Shown here: positions 22,775-33,183 of the stretch, one piece after another
How the letters are laid out: every line of letters begins with the position of its first letter
Position numbering within the stretch: the stretch's first letter is position 1
NCBI GenBank assembly: GCA_903847585.1
Contig: CAINEC010000162.1
Coordinates: forward strand, 1-64,000
Reading direction: 5' to 3'
Source: an uncultured Bacteroidota bacterium
Lineage (GTDB): Bacteria; Bacteroidota; Bacteroidia; AKYH767-A; OLB10
Length of the DNA: 64,000 nucleotides
Program-made: the position numbers and the translations under genes
Notes under the pieces: model-generated
Seen by the model: only the letters and a program-made list of their open reading frames with translations
Database searches by the model: none
Told to the model about the DNA's origin: nothing

Positions 22775-24025
22775 TTAAAAATTCATATTATCTTCTTCGC
22801 CTAAAATTTTGCGGCCAAGTAAAATCTGACTTTTAGCAAGATCGCTTAACGTAAATGTATATTCTTCGCGCTTTTTATCAATCACACTTTGAGGGAAGTT
22901 AATTCCATTTTCTAAACGGAAAATATATTCCTGATGAACAGAAGGTAATGCATCAGCAACCTGGCTTAATTCATATTGTCGAGCAGCATCAATAACGGCT
23001 TCTTTCCAATCAACATTAGCACGAATAGTTACTTTGTTTCCTGCAAGGCGCAATGTTTCTAAGGCATCATCTAATTCGATATTATCATCCATTTGCGATT
23101 GAAATTCTTCAACAGCTTTGCAATATTTTAAGGTGCGCTTATCTTCAAATTGCTTCACAAAAGATTCTACAAGAGTAGTATCGAAGATGCTTAAAAACGG
23201 ACGATTATCTGTCGATTTTTTTGCCTCTGTATTTTTAATTTCTTTTAACTGTTGCTTGCGCGCTGCAGTACGGTATTTCTGCTCTTTATCACCTCTCGTA
23301 TCAGGTAATCCTAATAAATATCCTGTTCCCATATGTTCATCAAAGAACTTATACCAAGATGGTATGCGCGACTCAAGAGGACCATCGATACCAGGGAAAT
23401 AGCAATCATCAGCTTCTGCTTTAAAAGCATCGTAATCCTGCCAGTTATCAAATCCGAAAACCTGATTTGCCTGACCTGATTTTAGAAACTTTATGTACAA
23501 CTCCAATTCAGCTTTGCTAACAGGAGAGATATAAGGACAATGTTGAATGTTGGTTCCGAGCGTTAAAAATTGTGTTGAGTGTTCTACACCTTTCAATCGT
23601 ACTTGCTCAGCACGCCACTGGCATTGTAGATTAAATAATTTCTTTTGCTGAATAGCCCACAGCGCTTCTTCTGCAAGCATTTTATATTTCAGATCTTTCT
23701 GTTCTTGAAGATTCATGTAATCTTGTCCACGAGTAAGATATAAGGCCTTACGACGAGCATAGTTCTTAATGAATGATTCCACAGAATGTGGATTGAACTG
23801 CTTGAAGAATTCCTGATAAATAGTTTGAGAGCGAAGCTCTTCTTCCGTCTGTTGACGAATGATTTCTACTCTTAATTCTTCTTCGAATTTATCCTGCAAG
23901 TGAGCAGGCACCTTTAAATCCTGTATTTGTTTATTCATGGCATTAAAAATTACAGGTCCTTCAACGGCAATAATTCTTAAGAGTTCCATGTTATTTGAAA
24001 AAAAACGAATATTAGGTGCTTTCAC
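22775..24025 (-). CDS. Hypothetical protein (416 aa), highly charged; true start possibly 23989
   Basis: Intact ORF; no motif recognised. Confidence 0.6.
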   Translation of the reverse strand: MKAPNIRFFSNNMELLRIIAVEGPVIFNAMNKQIQDLKVPAHLQDKFEEELRVEIIRQQTEEELRSQTIYQEFFKQFNPHSVESFIKNYARRKALYLTRGQDYMNLQEQKDLKYKMLAEEALWAIQQKKLFNLQCQWRAEQVRLKGVEHSTQFLTLGTNIQHCPYISPVSKAELELYIKFLKSGQANQVFGFDNWQDYDAFKAEADDCYFPGIDGPLESRIPSWYKFFDEHMGTGYLLGLPDTRGDKEQKYRTAARKQQLKEIKNTEAKKSTDNRPFLSIFDTTLVESFVKQFEDKRTLKYCKAVEEFQSQMDDNIELDDALETLRLAGNKVTIRANVDWKEAVIDAARQYELSQVADALPSVHQEYIFRLENGINFPQSVIDKKREEYTFTLSDLAKSQILLGRKILGEEDNMNF

Positions 24026-24121
24026 CTAAATAAAGAGTGGTTCTTAATCTAACAATATACCGTTGAAAATTATCAAAATCAGGTATTGCAAGGCTTCTGT
24101 AAAAGCCATAAAATTGTATTT

Positions 24122-24997
24122 ATGAATACACCCATCAACGACAACGAAGTAAAGGCACTGATTAGTCTTTTAGATGATTCAGATAAGGAAGTTTATTCTC
24201 ATATAGAAGAAAAATTAATCAGCCTTGGCAGAGAGGTCATTCCTTTTTTGGAAGATGCCTGGTCGCATGCATTTGATGCGGTATTGCAACAGCGCATTGA
24301 AGCCATCGTGCATCGTATTCAATTTGAAAATTTATTAGAAGACTTAAAACTGTGGATTCATACCAACGATGATAATCTGTTAAACGGAGCCTTATTAATT
24401 GCAAGGTATCAATATCCGGATATGGATACTTCACGCATTTTTGAGCAATTACAGCAGATTAAAAAAGAGATCTGGTTAGAGTTGAATGAAAACCTCACTG
24501 CGTTAGAGATCATCAATATTATCAATCATATTCTATTTACGAATCATAATTTCAGTGGTAATACTGCTAATTACCATGCTCCTCAAAATTCGTTTATCAA
24601 TATCGTATTAGAGAGCAAGAAAGGAAATCCGTTAACGTTAGGGATTGTATATTTAACGATTGCGGAAATGTTAGGCTTACCAATTTATGGTGTTAATCTT
24701 CCAGAGCATTTTGTATTGGCGTATTGTGGTAACGACGAACATTTTCAACTAGACAAGAAAAATGTGCTTTGTTATATTAATCCGTTTAGCAAAGGAACCG
24801 TATTTGGCAAAAGTGATATTGATGTATTTGTGAATCGACTAAAGCTTACTCCACAAGACAGTCATTATTATCCTTGCTCTAACCGTGATATGATTTTAAG
24901 AATGGTTAGAAACTTATCGCATTCCTATCAAAAATTAGGTGATACCGATAAGGTGGAAGAGTTGGCGCAGATGATTGCCTTGTTTAATGTGAAATAA
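24122..24997 (+). CDS. Transglutaminase-like (SirB1-type) protein
   Basis: LESKKGNPLTLGIVYLTIAEMLGLPIYGVNLPEHFVLAY. Confidence 0.75.
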   Translation: MNTPINDNEVKALISLLDDSDKEVYSHIEEKLISLGREVIPFLEDAWSHAFDAVLQQRIEAIVHRIQFENLLEDLKLWIHTNDDNLLNGALLIARYQYPDMDTSRIFEQLQQIKKEIWLELNENLTALEIINIINHILFTNHNFSGNTANYHAPQNSFINIVLESKKGNPLTLGIVYLTIAEMLGLPIYGVNLPEHFVLAYCGNDEHFQLDKKNVLCYINPFSKGTVFGKSDIDVFVNRLKLTPQDSHYYPCSNRDMILRMVRNLSHSYQKLGDTDKVEELAQMIALFNVK

Positions 24998-25577
24998 TTT
25001 TTTTGAAAGTCAACCAGATAATTTTAATATCGGTTGTTAAACTTTTTTCAGCAATATACTTCTGATTTAAAAGCAGCTTTGCTGGCATTATTTCATCGAT
25101 GTAGGTGCGTTCAGGATCGTTTGATTTAGCAAGCAACTCATTTTCTTCGGAATACTCAATAGAAGCGTAATCAGTAATACCAGGCTTCACCGATAACACC
25201 TTTTGTTGTTCTACATTATAAAGATCAACATACTTTCTTACCTCCGGCCGCGGACCCACCAAACTCATGGAGCCAAACAATACATTTAATAATTGAGGTA
25301 GCTCATCTAATTTATACTTGCGTAAAAAATATCCGATAGGCGTTACGCGTGGATCACGACCACCAACTGTTAAGAGTCCTCCTTTATCCGCATTCATCTG
25401 CATAGTGCGGAATTTAAAAATTTTGAAATCACGACTGTTTAGTCCTACACGCGTTTGCATATAAAACACGGGACCCTTACTTCCTAATTTAATCAGGAGC
25501 GCAATTATCAGAAAAAAAGGTGATACCAATAAAAGCATTGGAATGGTAATCATCAAATCAAATAATCGCTTTACCAT
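24984..25577 (-). CDS. Initiating sugar (glycosyl-1-phosphate) transferase
   Basis: GPVFYMQTRVGLNSRDFKIFKFRTM, RKYKLDELPQLLNVLFGSMSLVGPRPEV. Confidence 0.92.
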   Translation of the reverse strand: MVKRLFDLMITIPMLLLVSPFFLIIALLIKLGSKGPVFYMQTRVGLNSRDFKIFKFRTMQMNADKGGLLTVGGRDPRVTPIGYFLRKYKLDELPQLLNVLFGSMSLVGPRPEVRKYVDLYNVEQQKVLSVKPGITDYASIEYSEENELLAKSNDPERTYIDEIMPAKLLLNQKYIAEKSLTTDIKIIWLTFKKIISH

Positions 25578-25582
25578 AATAC

Positions 25583-26803
25583 TTACGATAAGGTAGAAGC
25601 AACTGCATTTGTTACTGCATCAACAATACGTTTCAGCATTTCATCTGATAAATCATAAAATACCGGTAAGGAAATTTCACGACTGTAATTATCATACGTC
25701 ACAGGATAATTAGCAATATCATATCCACGGTTTTTGTAGAATGATAACATTGCCAACGGAATGAAATGCACGTTCACACTTACATCCGCATCAAATATTT
25801 TTTGAATGATGGCATCGCGCTGCGCCTCAGAAATTCCTTTTATACGAATAGGATAGAGGTGATAAGAAGTTTCAGCAGTATCGTTTTTTAGCGGAGGTAA
25901 TTGCGCCCACTCGAAATTTTTAAAATGATTTGCATAGTACTCACAAACCGCTTTACGTTTTAACAACGTATCATTTTCATAGCGCTTCAACTCAATTAAT
26001 CCGATGGCCGCCATCAAATCCGTCATGTTGCATTTGTAACCAGCTTCGATAATATCATAGCGCCAGTTTCCTTTTTGCATCTTCGCCAATGCATCTTTAT
26101 TCTGACCATGTAAGGTGAAAATGCAGAGGTATTTGTAAATGTCTTCGTTATTAAATGGAGCAGGGAAGTTCAATGCAATGGCACCACCTTCAGCAGTGGT
26201 TAAGTTCTTCACTGCGTGGAAAGAATAAACCGTTGCATCCGCCCATACACCTGTATGCTTGCCTTTGTAGTACGCACCTAACGAGTGAGCCGCATCCGAA
26301 AGCACCATTATTCGTCCTAATGTAGTTTGATTTTCTCCCTCAGCCACAAAATGTGATTTTATAGCCGGATCATTCACAAGATCCATGATAGCCGAATAAT
26401 CACAAGGATAACCAGCAATATCAACAGGCATAATCACTTTCGTTTTTGAAGTAATTGCTTTGCGGATATTCGCAACGTTTATATTGAAGTCATCAGCATT
26501 CACATCCACCAACACCGGTGTTGCTCCGCAATGCACCACCACATTTGCAGTAGCAGAGTAGGTGTAAGCAGGCAGAATAACTTCATCGCCTTCTTTAACT
26601 CCGTACCATTTCAACATCACCTCTAATCCAGCCGTTGCAGAGTTCAAACAAAGCGTTGCCGCATTACCGTTATAAGCAGATAGTTCCTTTTCGAACTGCT
26701 TGGTTCGCGGACCAGTGGTAATCCATCCAGAACGTAAAGTGGCTACAACTTCATTAATAATTTCATCGTCGATACGAGGCGGGGCGAAGGGGATGAGGGA
26801 CAT
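25583..26803 (-). CDS. DegT/DnrJ/EryC1-family aminotransferase
   Basis: GDEVILPAYTYSATANVV, DAAHSLGA, FHAVKNLTTAEGGAI. Confidence 0.9.
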   Translation of the reverse strand: MSLIPFAPPRIDDEIINEVVATLRSGWITTGPRTKQFEKELSAYNGNAATLCLNSATAGLEVMLKWYGVKEGDEVILPAYTYSATANVVVHCGATPVLVDVNADDFNINVANIRKAITSKTKVIMPVDIAGYPCDYSAIMDLVNDPAIKSHFVAEGENQTTLGRIMVLSDAAHSLGAYYKGKHTGVWADATVYSFHAVKNLTTAEGGAIALNFPAPFNNEDIYKYLCIFTLHGQNKDALAKMQKGNWRYDIIEAGYKCNMTDLMAAIGLIELKRYENDTLLKRKAVCEYYANHFKNFEWAQLPPLKNDTAETSYHLYPIRIKGISEAQRDAIIQKIFDADVSVNVHFIPLAMLSFYKNRGYDIANYPVTYDNYSREISLPVFYDLSDEMLKRIVDAVTNAVASTLS

Positions 26804-26805
26804 AA

Positions 26806-26886
26806 TTAATTTGATAATTTGCTAATTTGAAAATGTGCTAATGGGGTAATTTACTAATGTGCTAATGGGTTAATTTGCTAATGAGT
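26806..26886. repeat. Second 8-bp nanorepeat array (unit AATTTGCT = reverse complement of AGCAAATT), about 10 units
   Basis: aatttgat|aatttgct|aatttgaa|aatgtgct|aatggggt|aatttact|aatgtgct|aatgggtt|aatttgct|aatgagtt. Confidence 0.85.
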
Positions 26887-28087
26887 TTATTTTTCGACCG
26901 AAGAGGCTAATGATTAATGCAAAGAAGATGGCGCCGCGTTGTGCTTCTAACATAGATTCTGTTAAACAATTCAATGCAAAAATAAATAACATCATCAATA
27001 GTAATGGATGATAACTGTTACGCATGATCCAAGGAATTTTAATCGTCAGTACAAACAAGAGTAATCCGATTATTCCAAGTGCTAAGAACGATTGTAAATA
27101 TTGATTATGTGCATTCAGCGATTTTTCATAGCCGTATGCGAAATCATGTTTATGATATTCCTGATTCAATACATCTTTCACATCGCCAGTGCCTGTCCCC
27201 AATAACCAATACTCCGGCAACAACGAAATCGCTTCTTTCCATATTTCAACTCTACCCGTAGTGCTATTGTATGACGCAGTGGTTGGGGCTTCATTATTTT
27301 GTACCGCCACTTCTACCTGCGTAAAACGATTGCTGTATTTAAGCATTAATACTTGTAAACTTGCCGACACAGCAAATACAAACAATAGGGGATAGATAAA
27401 TCGATAACTTCCTTTTTTCTTCCAATACAAAACAATCATTACTAAAATCGAAATAAAGGCAGTTGCTTCGGCTGTTCGTGCTGACAATAAAATAATCATC
27501 GAGAAAAATAAAATCATAAATGCGGCACCCATCCAGATGGTTCTTCGGTGGTTGGATAAAATCATTTCATGAAATACAAATATCAACGCAGCATTTAAGT
27601 ACAAACTAAAGTAAGTAGGATGCATCAGGTGGCTCGATAATTCAGAATAAAAGAACACCGACAATTGTCTCGAATGAAAATAGCTGTTGAACGCAATTGC
27701 CAATAAATAAATGCAGGATACTAAAACACCTCCGATGAAATACCTTCTGATTTTATTTATAAACGCATCGTCAATTTGAAAGGAGGAAAGTATAATCGGT
27801 AACAATAAAAAAGTAAGTTTAATCTGTAAGTCTAAACCAGCCTGCGAATAATTGCTCGTCCACAATACGCCCAACAAATGCATCACATACAAGGCAGGTA
27901 ACAACCATAAATAATTTTCGCTTTTAAACTGATTGATCATTAATGAGCGATGATCTTTCAGAAATAAAGAAATCAATCCTATCAAAACCCAACAAACAAT
28001 CGACACCAACAAATTAAAAGAAAAGCAAAACACTGAAATCAGCAGTAGCCATTTCTTAAGTGATGTTGATGGTAATTGTGTTATCAT
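26870..28087 (-). CDS. O-antigen ligase/polymerase-like membrane protein
   Basis: Polytopic; LLGTGTGDVKDVLNQEYHKHDFAYGYEKSLNAHNQYLQ. Confidence 0.8.
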   Translation of the reverse strand: MITQLPSTSLKKWLLLISVFCFSFNLLVSIVCWVLIGLISLFLKDHRSLMINQFKSENYLWLLPALYVMHLLGVLWTSNYSQAGLDLQIKLTFLLLPIILSSFQIDDAFINKIRRYFIGGVLVSCIYLLAIAFNSYFHSRQLSVFFYSELSSHLMHPTYFSLYLNAALIFVFHEMILSNHRRTIWMGAAFMILFFSMIILLSARTAEATAFISILVMIVLYWKKKGSYRFIYPLLFVFAVSASLQVLMLKYSNRFTQVEVAVQNNEAPTTASYNSTTGRVEIWKEAISLLPEYWLLGTGTGDVKDVLNQEYHKHDFAYGYEKSLNAHNQYLQSFLALGIIGLLLFVLTIKIPWIMRNSYHPLLLMMLFIFALNCLTESMLEAQRGAIFFALIISLFGRKINSLAN

Positions 28088-28111
28088 TTGCAGTATAAAA
28101 ATACGCTTCTT

Positions 28112-29323
28112 TTAATTAAGTGTGCTTACCCAATCAGCTGTTATTTTCTTACGCATGAAGAACTTTTGAACATACGATTGACCATTGGCACCCATTGTTT
28201 TTACGACATCCGGATTAGCTTCGAGATAGAGCGACTTTTCAGCCAGCATCTGACTGTTTTCGGGCTCAATAAATAATCCGGCATTGCCTTCATCAATAAA
28301 CAATCGTCTTGCTTCGCCATCTACTGAAAGCAATAATGGTTTTGCCAAGGCTAAGTTTTCAAATATCTTCGATGGAATAGCACCGAGAAATAAATCCATT
28401 TTCTTCAAAGGAATAACCGCCACATCAACGGCATCAACATAAGAGGGAACCACCTCTCTGCTCACCAACTCTAAAAACTTTACTCGGGTAATGTTTTCAT
28501 CATTCACGCGCTGCATTAAACGGCTCTTCTCAGGACCATCACCTAATAATAAATAAACGATTTTACTTTCAGCAGGAAGTAATATAGCAGCATCCAAAAT
28601 CACATCAAGTCCTTGCGCTAGTCCGATAATTCCAGCATACATAATCAGAAAATCATCTTGCGCTAATTGTAATTGCTGACGAACGTTATCCTGTTTCTTA
28701 AAACTAAAAATCGATTCATCCACTCCGTTAGGAAGCCAATGAACTTTTTTATCAGGAAAACGACTTTTAATATTTTGTACAATTCCTTGCGTCTGACCCG
28801 TCACCATAAACGACTTTTTATAAAGCCATTCTTCGAGGATAGTAGCCAGTTTAAGAAATAGTTTATTCGTTATCACTCCTAATTTCTCTGCTGATTCAGG
28901 CCATAAATCGCTCACGTTAAAAACCATCTTGGCTTTCTTGCGTTTGCTAATCCACCATGCACTAATACCAAGAAATAGAGGAGGGGACTCCACCATTAAA
29001 TAATCGAAATTCCCTTTAATTTTTGAAGCGTAATACATCGATGAAAATGTAAACGAAAAGTAATTCATCAACCTTGAAACAACCGAACGATTTTTACTTA
29101 CATAAATCCACGCACGATGAACAGGAATATTTTCAAACTCATCACAGACATATTTCTTACCGATATAATCAGCATGAATTTGCATTGCGGGATAATTGGG
29201 CATGGCGGTTAACACAACCACCTCATGTCCCATTTGTTTTAACTCTCTTGCCAAACCACTCAATCGGTTTTGAGGCGCTCCTGTTTCAGGAGGATAGTAC
29301 TGAGTTAAAATCAAAAAACGCAT
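28112..29323 (-). CDS. Glycosyltransferase family 4 (WbuB-like)
   Basis: LTQYYPPETGAPQNRLSGLARELKQMGHEVVVLT; C-terminal GT-B motifs. Confidence 0.88.
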   Translation of the reverse strand: MRFLILTQYYPPETGAPQNRLSGLARELKQMGHEVVVLTAMPNYPAMQIHADYIGKKYVCDEFENIPVHRAWIYVSKNRSVVSRLMNYFSFTFSSMYYASKIKGNFDYLMVESPPLFLGISAWWISKRKKAKMVFNVSDLWPESAEKLGVITNKLFLKLATILEEWLYKKSFMVTGQTQGIVQNIKSRFPDKKVHWLPNGVDESIFSFKKQDNVRQQLQLAQDDFLIMYAGIIGLAQGLDVILDAAILLPAESKIVYLLLGDGPEKSRLMQRVNDENITRVKFLELVSREVVPSYVDAVDVAVIPLKKMDLFLGAIPSKIFENLALAKPLLLSVDGEARRLFIDEGNAGLFIEPENSQMLAEKSLYLEANPDVVKTMGANGQSYVQKFFMRKKITADWVSTLN

Positions 29324-29325
29324 GA

Positions 29326-30402
29326 CTATAATATTAATTCATTAACGATGCGCGTTGCTGCTTTTCCACCACCGTATAAATCAACATTGAAATCACAGTT
29401 AGCCGATAATGCCGACGTATACGCACTTAGAATTTTCTCTTCATCAGCACCTGCCAATAGATTATATCCTCCTTTCACTAACTCTACCCATTCTGTTTCA
29501 TCACGAAGGGTAATACAAAACTTCTGAAAGAAAAAGGCTTCCTTCTGCAATCCACCGCTATCTGTCATGACCAACTTGCAATGCTTTAACAATTCAAGCA
29601 TATCGAAATAGCCAACAGGATCAATAATCGTAAGCGAAGTATTCATTCCTGCATCTTTCATGATTTTTTGCGTTCGCGGATGCAAAGGCAAAACCACTTG
29701 ACGTTCGGTATTTATTTTTTCGAGTGCATTAATAATCGATTGCAAACGATGAAGATCATTTGTGTTTTCTGCTCTATGTAATGTGCAAAGCACAAAGTCC
29801 TGTAAGTTTAATGATTTGAAAACGGTCGATTTCTCCTCTGAATATTCAGCATAATACATCGCTGCATCCTGCATCACATCGCCAGAAAGAATTAATTTAT
29901 TATTCGCAAATGGATATCCTTCCTTTGTTAAATTATCAATAGCCGTTTGCGTAGGGCAGAAGAGCATGGATGAAAGTCGATCGGTAAGAATACGATTTTG
30001 TTCTTCAGGCATTGCCATATTAAACGAACGAAGTCCTGCTTCAACATGCGCTACTTGAATCAATAATTTAGAAGCTGCCAACGCACCCGCTAAAGTGCTA
30101 TTGGTATCTCCATAAACTAAAACTAAATCGGGCTTTTCATCAACCAAAATGCGCTCAATTCCTTCTAACATTTGTCCTGTCATCGCTCCATGACCTAAAC
30201 CATGAATACCTAAATGAAAGGCCGGTTTAGGAATATCCATCTCATCGAAAAACACATCCGACATATTCGCATCGTGATGCTGACCAGTATGAATGATAAG
30301 CTCAGTAACCGCTGCATGTTTTTTTAACTCACGACTAACTACCGCCGCTTTCACAAACTGAGGACGAGCTCCAACAACGGTAATGATTTTCATTTTCTTC
30401 AA
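29326..30402 (-). CDS. wecB: UDP-N-acetylglucosamine 2-epimerase (non-hydrolysing)
   Basis: VGARPQFVKAAVVSREL, HTGQHHDANMSDVFFDE, VYGDTNSTLAGALAA, HVEAGLRSFN, TDSGGLQKEA. Confidence 0.92.
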   Translation of the reverse strand: MKKMKIITVVGARPQFVKAAVVSRELKKHAAVTELIIHTGQHHDANMSDVFFDEMDIPKPAFHLGIHGLGHGAMTGQMLEGIERILVDEKPDLVLVYGDTNSTLAGALAASKLLIQVAHVEAGLRSFNMAMPEEQNRILTDRLSSMLFCPTQTAIDNLTKEGYPFANNKLILSGDVMQDAAMYYAEYSEEKSTVFKSLNLQDFVLCTLHRAENTNDLHRLQSIINALEKINTERQVVLPLHPRTQKIMKDAGMNTSLTIIDPVGYFDMLELLKHCKLVMTDSGGLQKEAFFFQKFCITLRDETEWVELVKGGYNLLAGADEEKILSAYTSALSANCDFNVDLYGGGKAATRIVNELIL

Positions 30403-30404
30403 AA

Positions 30405-31508
30405 TTATTCTTTTTCAAACCTTTTATAAAGGCTTATTAGTTTCAATGATTCAATATCCCAATTATATTTTGATTTAATTAATGTTTGTCCATTTAAAGA
30501 CATTGTTTTAACCAAATCAGGATTTTCGGATAAATATACAATCGCTTCTTTAATTTTATTCGAATCAGTAGGATCAACACAAATTCCACAATTAAAATCC
30601 TCAATGATAGATTTATATAAAGGAAAATCTGACGCAATAATTGCTAAACCAGCAGCCATATACTCAAACATTTTAACAGGATAAGCATCTATATAGTTAG
30701 GTGCAGGGAGCAAAGTTACAATTCCTACATTGCATTTTTTATACATTTCTAAAATCTCTTTCCTATTTAAGAAGCCATATTCAATTACATTAGACCATGA
30801 AGGTTTTGAAACCAGCTCCGATCTCAATGACAATGGAGAATAATTACCAGCAAGATGTAATTTACATGGTGAGCCATTCATCGCATCCAAAAGCTGAAAT
30901 ATTCCCCTAGACTCCATTATACCTCCCGCATAACAAATTGAAAACTCATCACTTTTATTGTCTTTAAAATCAATGTATAACTCATTTATAATAGGAAAAT
31001 TAAAAAGCACAATCGAATTAGCCCCTTGTTTAGTAAAATAATCATAAATACTCGGAGTGGCCGCAACAACTGCATTGCAATTTTTTGATAAAACTTTAAG
31101 AACTAATTCAGTAATATAGGAAATTGTAGATCTAAAAATTTTTGGAATATAATGCTTTGATTTTACTTGTAAATGCAAGTCTTCATGAGCGTCATAAAAA
31201 ACAATTTTCCCGCTTTTGAAAAACTTTATTGCAACAGGAATTAACTCAGGGTCATGTATATGATAGATATCTGCATTTAAACTCTTTGCTTTGAGGTAAA
31301 CATCATAAACTGTTTTAGTCATTCTATAAAATCGACCAGATTTTCGAGAAGTAACAGAATAAACATTTACACCTTTGACTTTACCTTCGTGACCATTAAC
31401 TGATACTAATGAAACAACATAACCCTCTTTGGCTAAAGAAACACATTCCTTTTCAAAAATGCGAACATCATTCCATTTATGGACCGAAGTGATATGACAA
31501 ACCTTCAT
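30405..31508 (-). CDS. Glycosyltransferase family 4
   Basis: HITSVHKWNDVRIFEKECVSLAKEGY; GT-B C-terminal region KMFEYMAAGLAIIASDFPL. Confidence 0.85.
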   Translation of the reverse strand: MKVCHITSVHKWNDVRIFEKECVSLAKEGYVVSLVSVNGHEGKVKGVNVYSVTSRKSGRFYRMTKTVYDVYLKAKSLNADIYHIHDPELIPVAIKFFKSGKIVFYDAHEDLHLQVKSKHYIPKIFRSTISYITELVLKVLSKNCNAVVAATPSIYDYFTKQGANSIVLFNFPIINELYIDFKDNKSDEFSICYAGGIMESRGIFQLLDAMNGSPCKLHLAGNYSPLSLRSELVSKPSWSNVIEYGFLNRKEILEMYKKCNVGIVTLLPAPNYIDAYPVKMFEYMAAGLAIIASDFPLYKSIIEDFNCGICVDPTDSNKIKEAIVYLSENPDLVKTMSLNGQTLIKSKYNWDIESLKLISLYKRFEKE

Positions 31509-32548
31509 TTTATTTTATCTAAAAGTTGATCGTACAATTGAATAAACTTCTCTTTATTAACTTTTTTCGTTCCTTTATCATCTATGATTTTTTTATTAAT
31601 CATAGATGCCTCATCTAAATTCAAGGTTAATGCACGCTCAAAAATATTTTCCGTTAATGAATTTATAATTACACCATTTTCACCATCTTTAATCCATTCG
31701 CGATTGGCAGGTAAATCAGATAAAACAGGTATACAGCCATAAGCCATTGCTTCGAGTAAACTAATGGCCGTTGCATCACTTTCAGGAATTGAAACAAAAA
31801 TTTTTGCCTTAGCATAATATTCCGCATTTTTTTCTTTGTTCACCCAGCCAACAAATTCTACGTAATCATTCAATCCTAAACGATCCACCATTGTTTTTAA
31901 GTTGTCTGTTTCCTCTCCAGTAGCTGCAATAACCAGCCTCCAATTTTTATCTTTTGAATTAGTTATAAATAAATTAAATGCATCAATAACTTTTTCAACT
32001 CTATAGAGTTTTTTATGAAGTCGGTTGGAGTATATAATATTCTCTTTCGGCCAATTTAAATCAATTGTTTCTATACCAAAATTAGCAATAAGGATATCCA
32101 GTTTTATTTTGGGAACAATTCTTTGCATTTCGGAAGCTAAAAATTCAGCATCAGAAGTAAAAGCATCAGCATGTCGGAGATTATATTGCACCATTTTTTT
32201 TAACCAAAAACTTTTTTTCGGCGCAACCAAAATATCACTTCCCCAAACTGTAAGCACTTTGGGAATGCGACTAGACAGAGCTGCTTTTAAAGTATAATAA
32301 GCGTATGAATTTGCCTGATGAATATGAATTAAAGAAGGTTTAAAATCAGCTATTGCTTTTTTAATCTCCTTTACAGTTTTGAAACGCGATGAAATTGTTA
32401 AATGAAAATCAAGTTCTATTGTCCTAATTGTACTGCCTTCCCTTTTCTTATCGCTTATCAATAAAATTTCATCAAAATAGTCTTTAATTAATTCGATGTA
32501 ATTATAAACATGAATACTATTGGAACCTATAATTAACAATTTATTCAT
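31505..32548 (-). CDS. Glycosyltransferase family 4
   Basis: IHIHQANSYAYYTLKAA, VTVWGSDILVAPKK, SDATAISLLEAMAYGCIPVLSDLPANREWI; ATGA-type overlap with next gene. Confidence 0.85.
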   Translation of the reverse strand: MNKLLIIGSNSIHVYNYIELIKDYFDEILLISDKKREGSTIRTIELDFHLTISSRFKTVKEIKKAIADFKPSLIHIHQANSYAYYTLKAALSSRIPKVLTVWGSDILVAPKKSFWLKKMVQYNLRHADAFTSDAEFLASEMQRIVPKIKLDILIANFGIETIDLNWPKENIIYSNRLHKKLYRVEKVIDAFNLFITNSKDKNWRLVIAATGEETDNLKTMVDRLGLNDYVEFVGWVNKEKNAEYYAKAKIFVSIPESDATAISLLEAMAYGCIPVLSDLPANREWIKDGENGVIINSLTENIFERALTLNLDEASMINKKIIDDKGTKKVNKEKFIQLYDQLLDKIK

Positions 32549-32621
32549 TCTAATCAATAATTTATCTTTTGTTTAATTCAAGCTTTAATTTTTGCAAATA
32601 ACTTATCAAATAATAAAAAAA

Positions 32622-33182
32622 CTATCGATTTAATTTTCTAATTATTTTTGCTGGACTACCTCCAACAATTGTATTTTCAGGCACGTCACTTAACACCAAA
32701 CTATTGGCGCCAATTACAGCTCCGTTACCGATAATAACACCTGGACCTATAACAACATTTGAAAAACAAATAACATTATCTCCAATTACAACATCTTCAA
32801 ATATATGAGGATTCAAAGCAGGATATTCTATTTTCAACTCATAAGCAGTTCTTGAAGCAAATATTTTAACACCTGGTGCACAATCGAAATTTTTTCCAAT
32901 TTTAATATTTGCACCACAACCCCAAAATACGCAATTTGAAGAAATTACAGACTGACAACCTATTGAAATAGAACCTGAATAATTACACCAACTTGATCCG
33001 CCACAATGTAAAATAACATTATTTTGAATTGAGACTTTTTTGCCCAGTTGCAACTTTTTATAATTATATATCTCAATATTTTTACCTAAAATAGCAGTTG
33101 GGAAATTAGATTGCACATAAATATTTGCTTTTATGGATGCAATAAATAATTTAAATTGTCTTATAAAATACTTAATCATCAT
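32622..33182 (-). CDS. Left-handed beta-helix acyltransferase
   Basis: Hexapeptide repeats (VIGDNVICFSNVVIGPGVIIGNGAVIGANSLV); VGGSPAKIIRKL. Confidence 0.88.
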   Translation of the reverse strand: MMIKYFIRQFKLFIASIKANIYVQSNFPTAILGKNIEIYNYKKLQLGKKVSIQNNVILHCGGSSWCNYSGSISIGCQSVISSNCVFWGCGANIKIGKNFDCAPGVKIFASRTAYELKIEYPALNPHIFEDVVIGDNVICFSNVVIGPGVIIGNGAVIGANSLVLSDVPENTIVGGSPAKIIRKLNR

Positions 33183-33183
33183 T

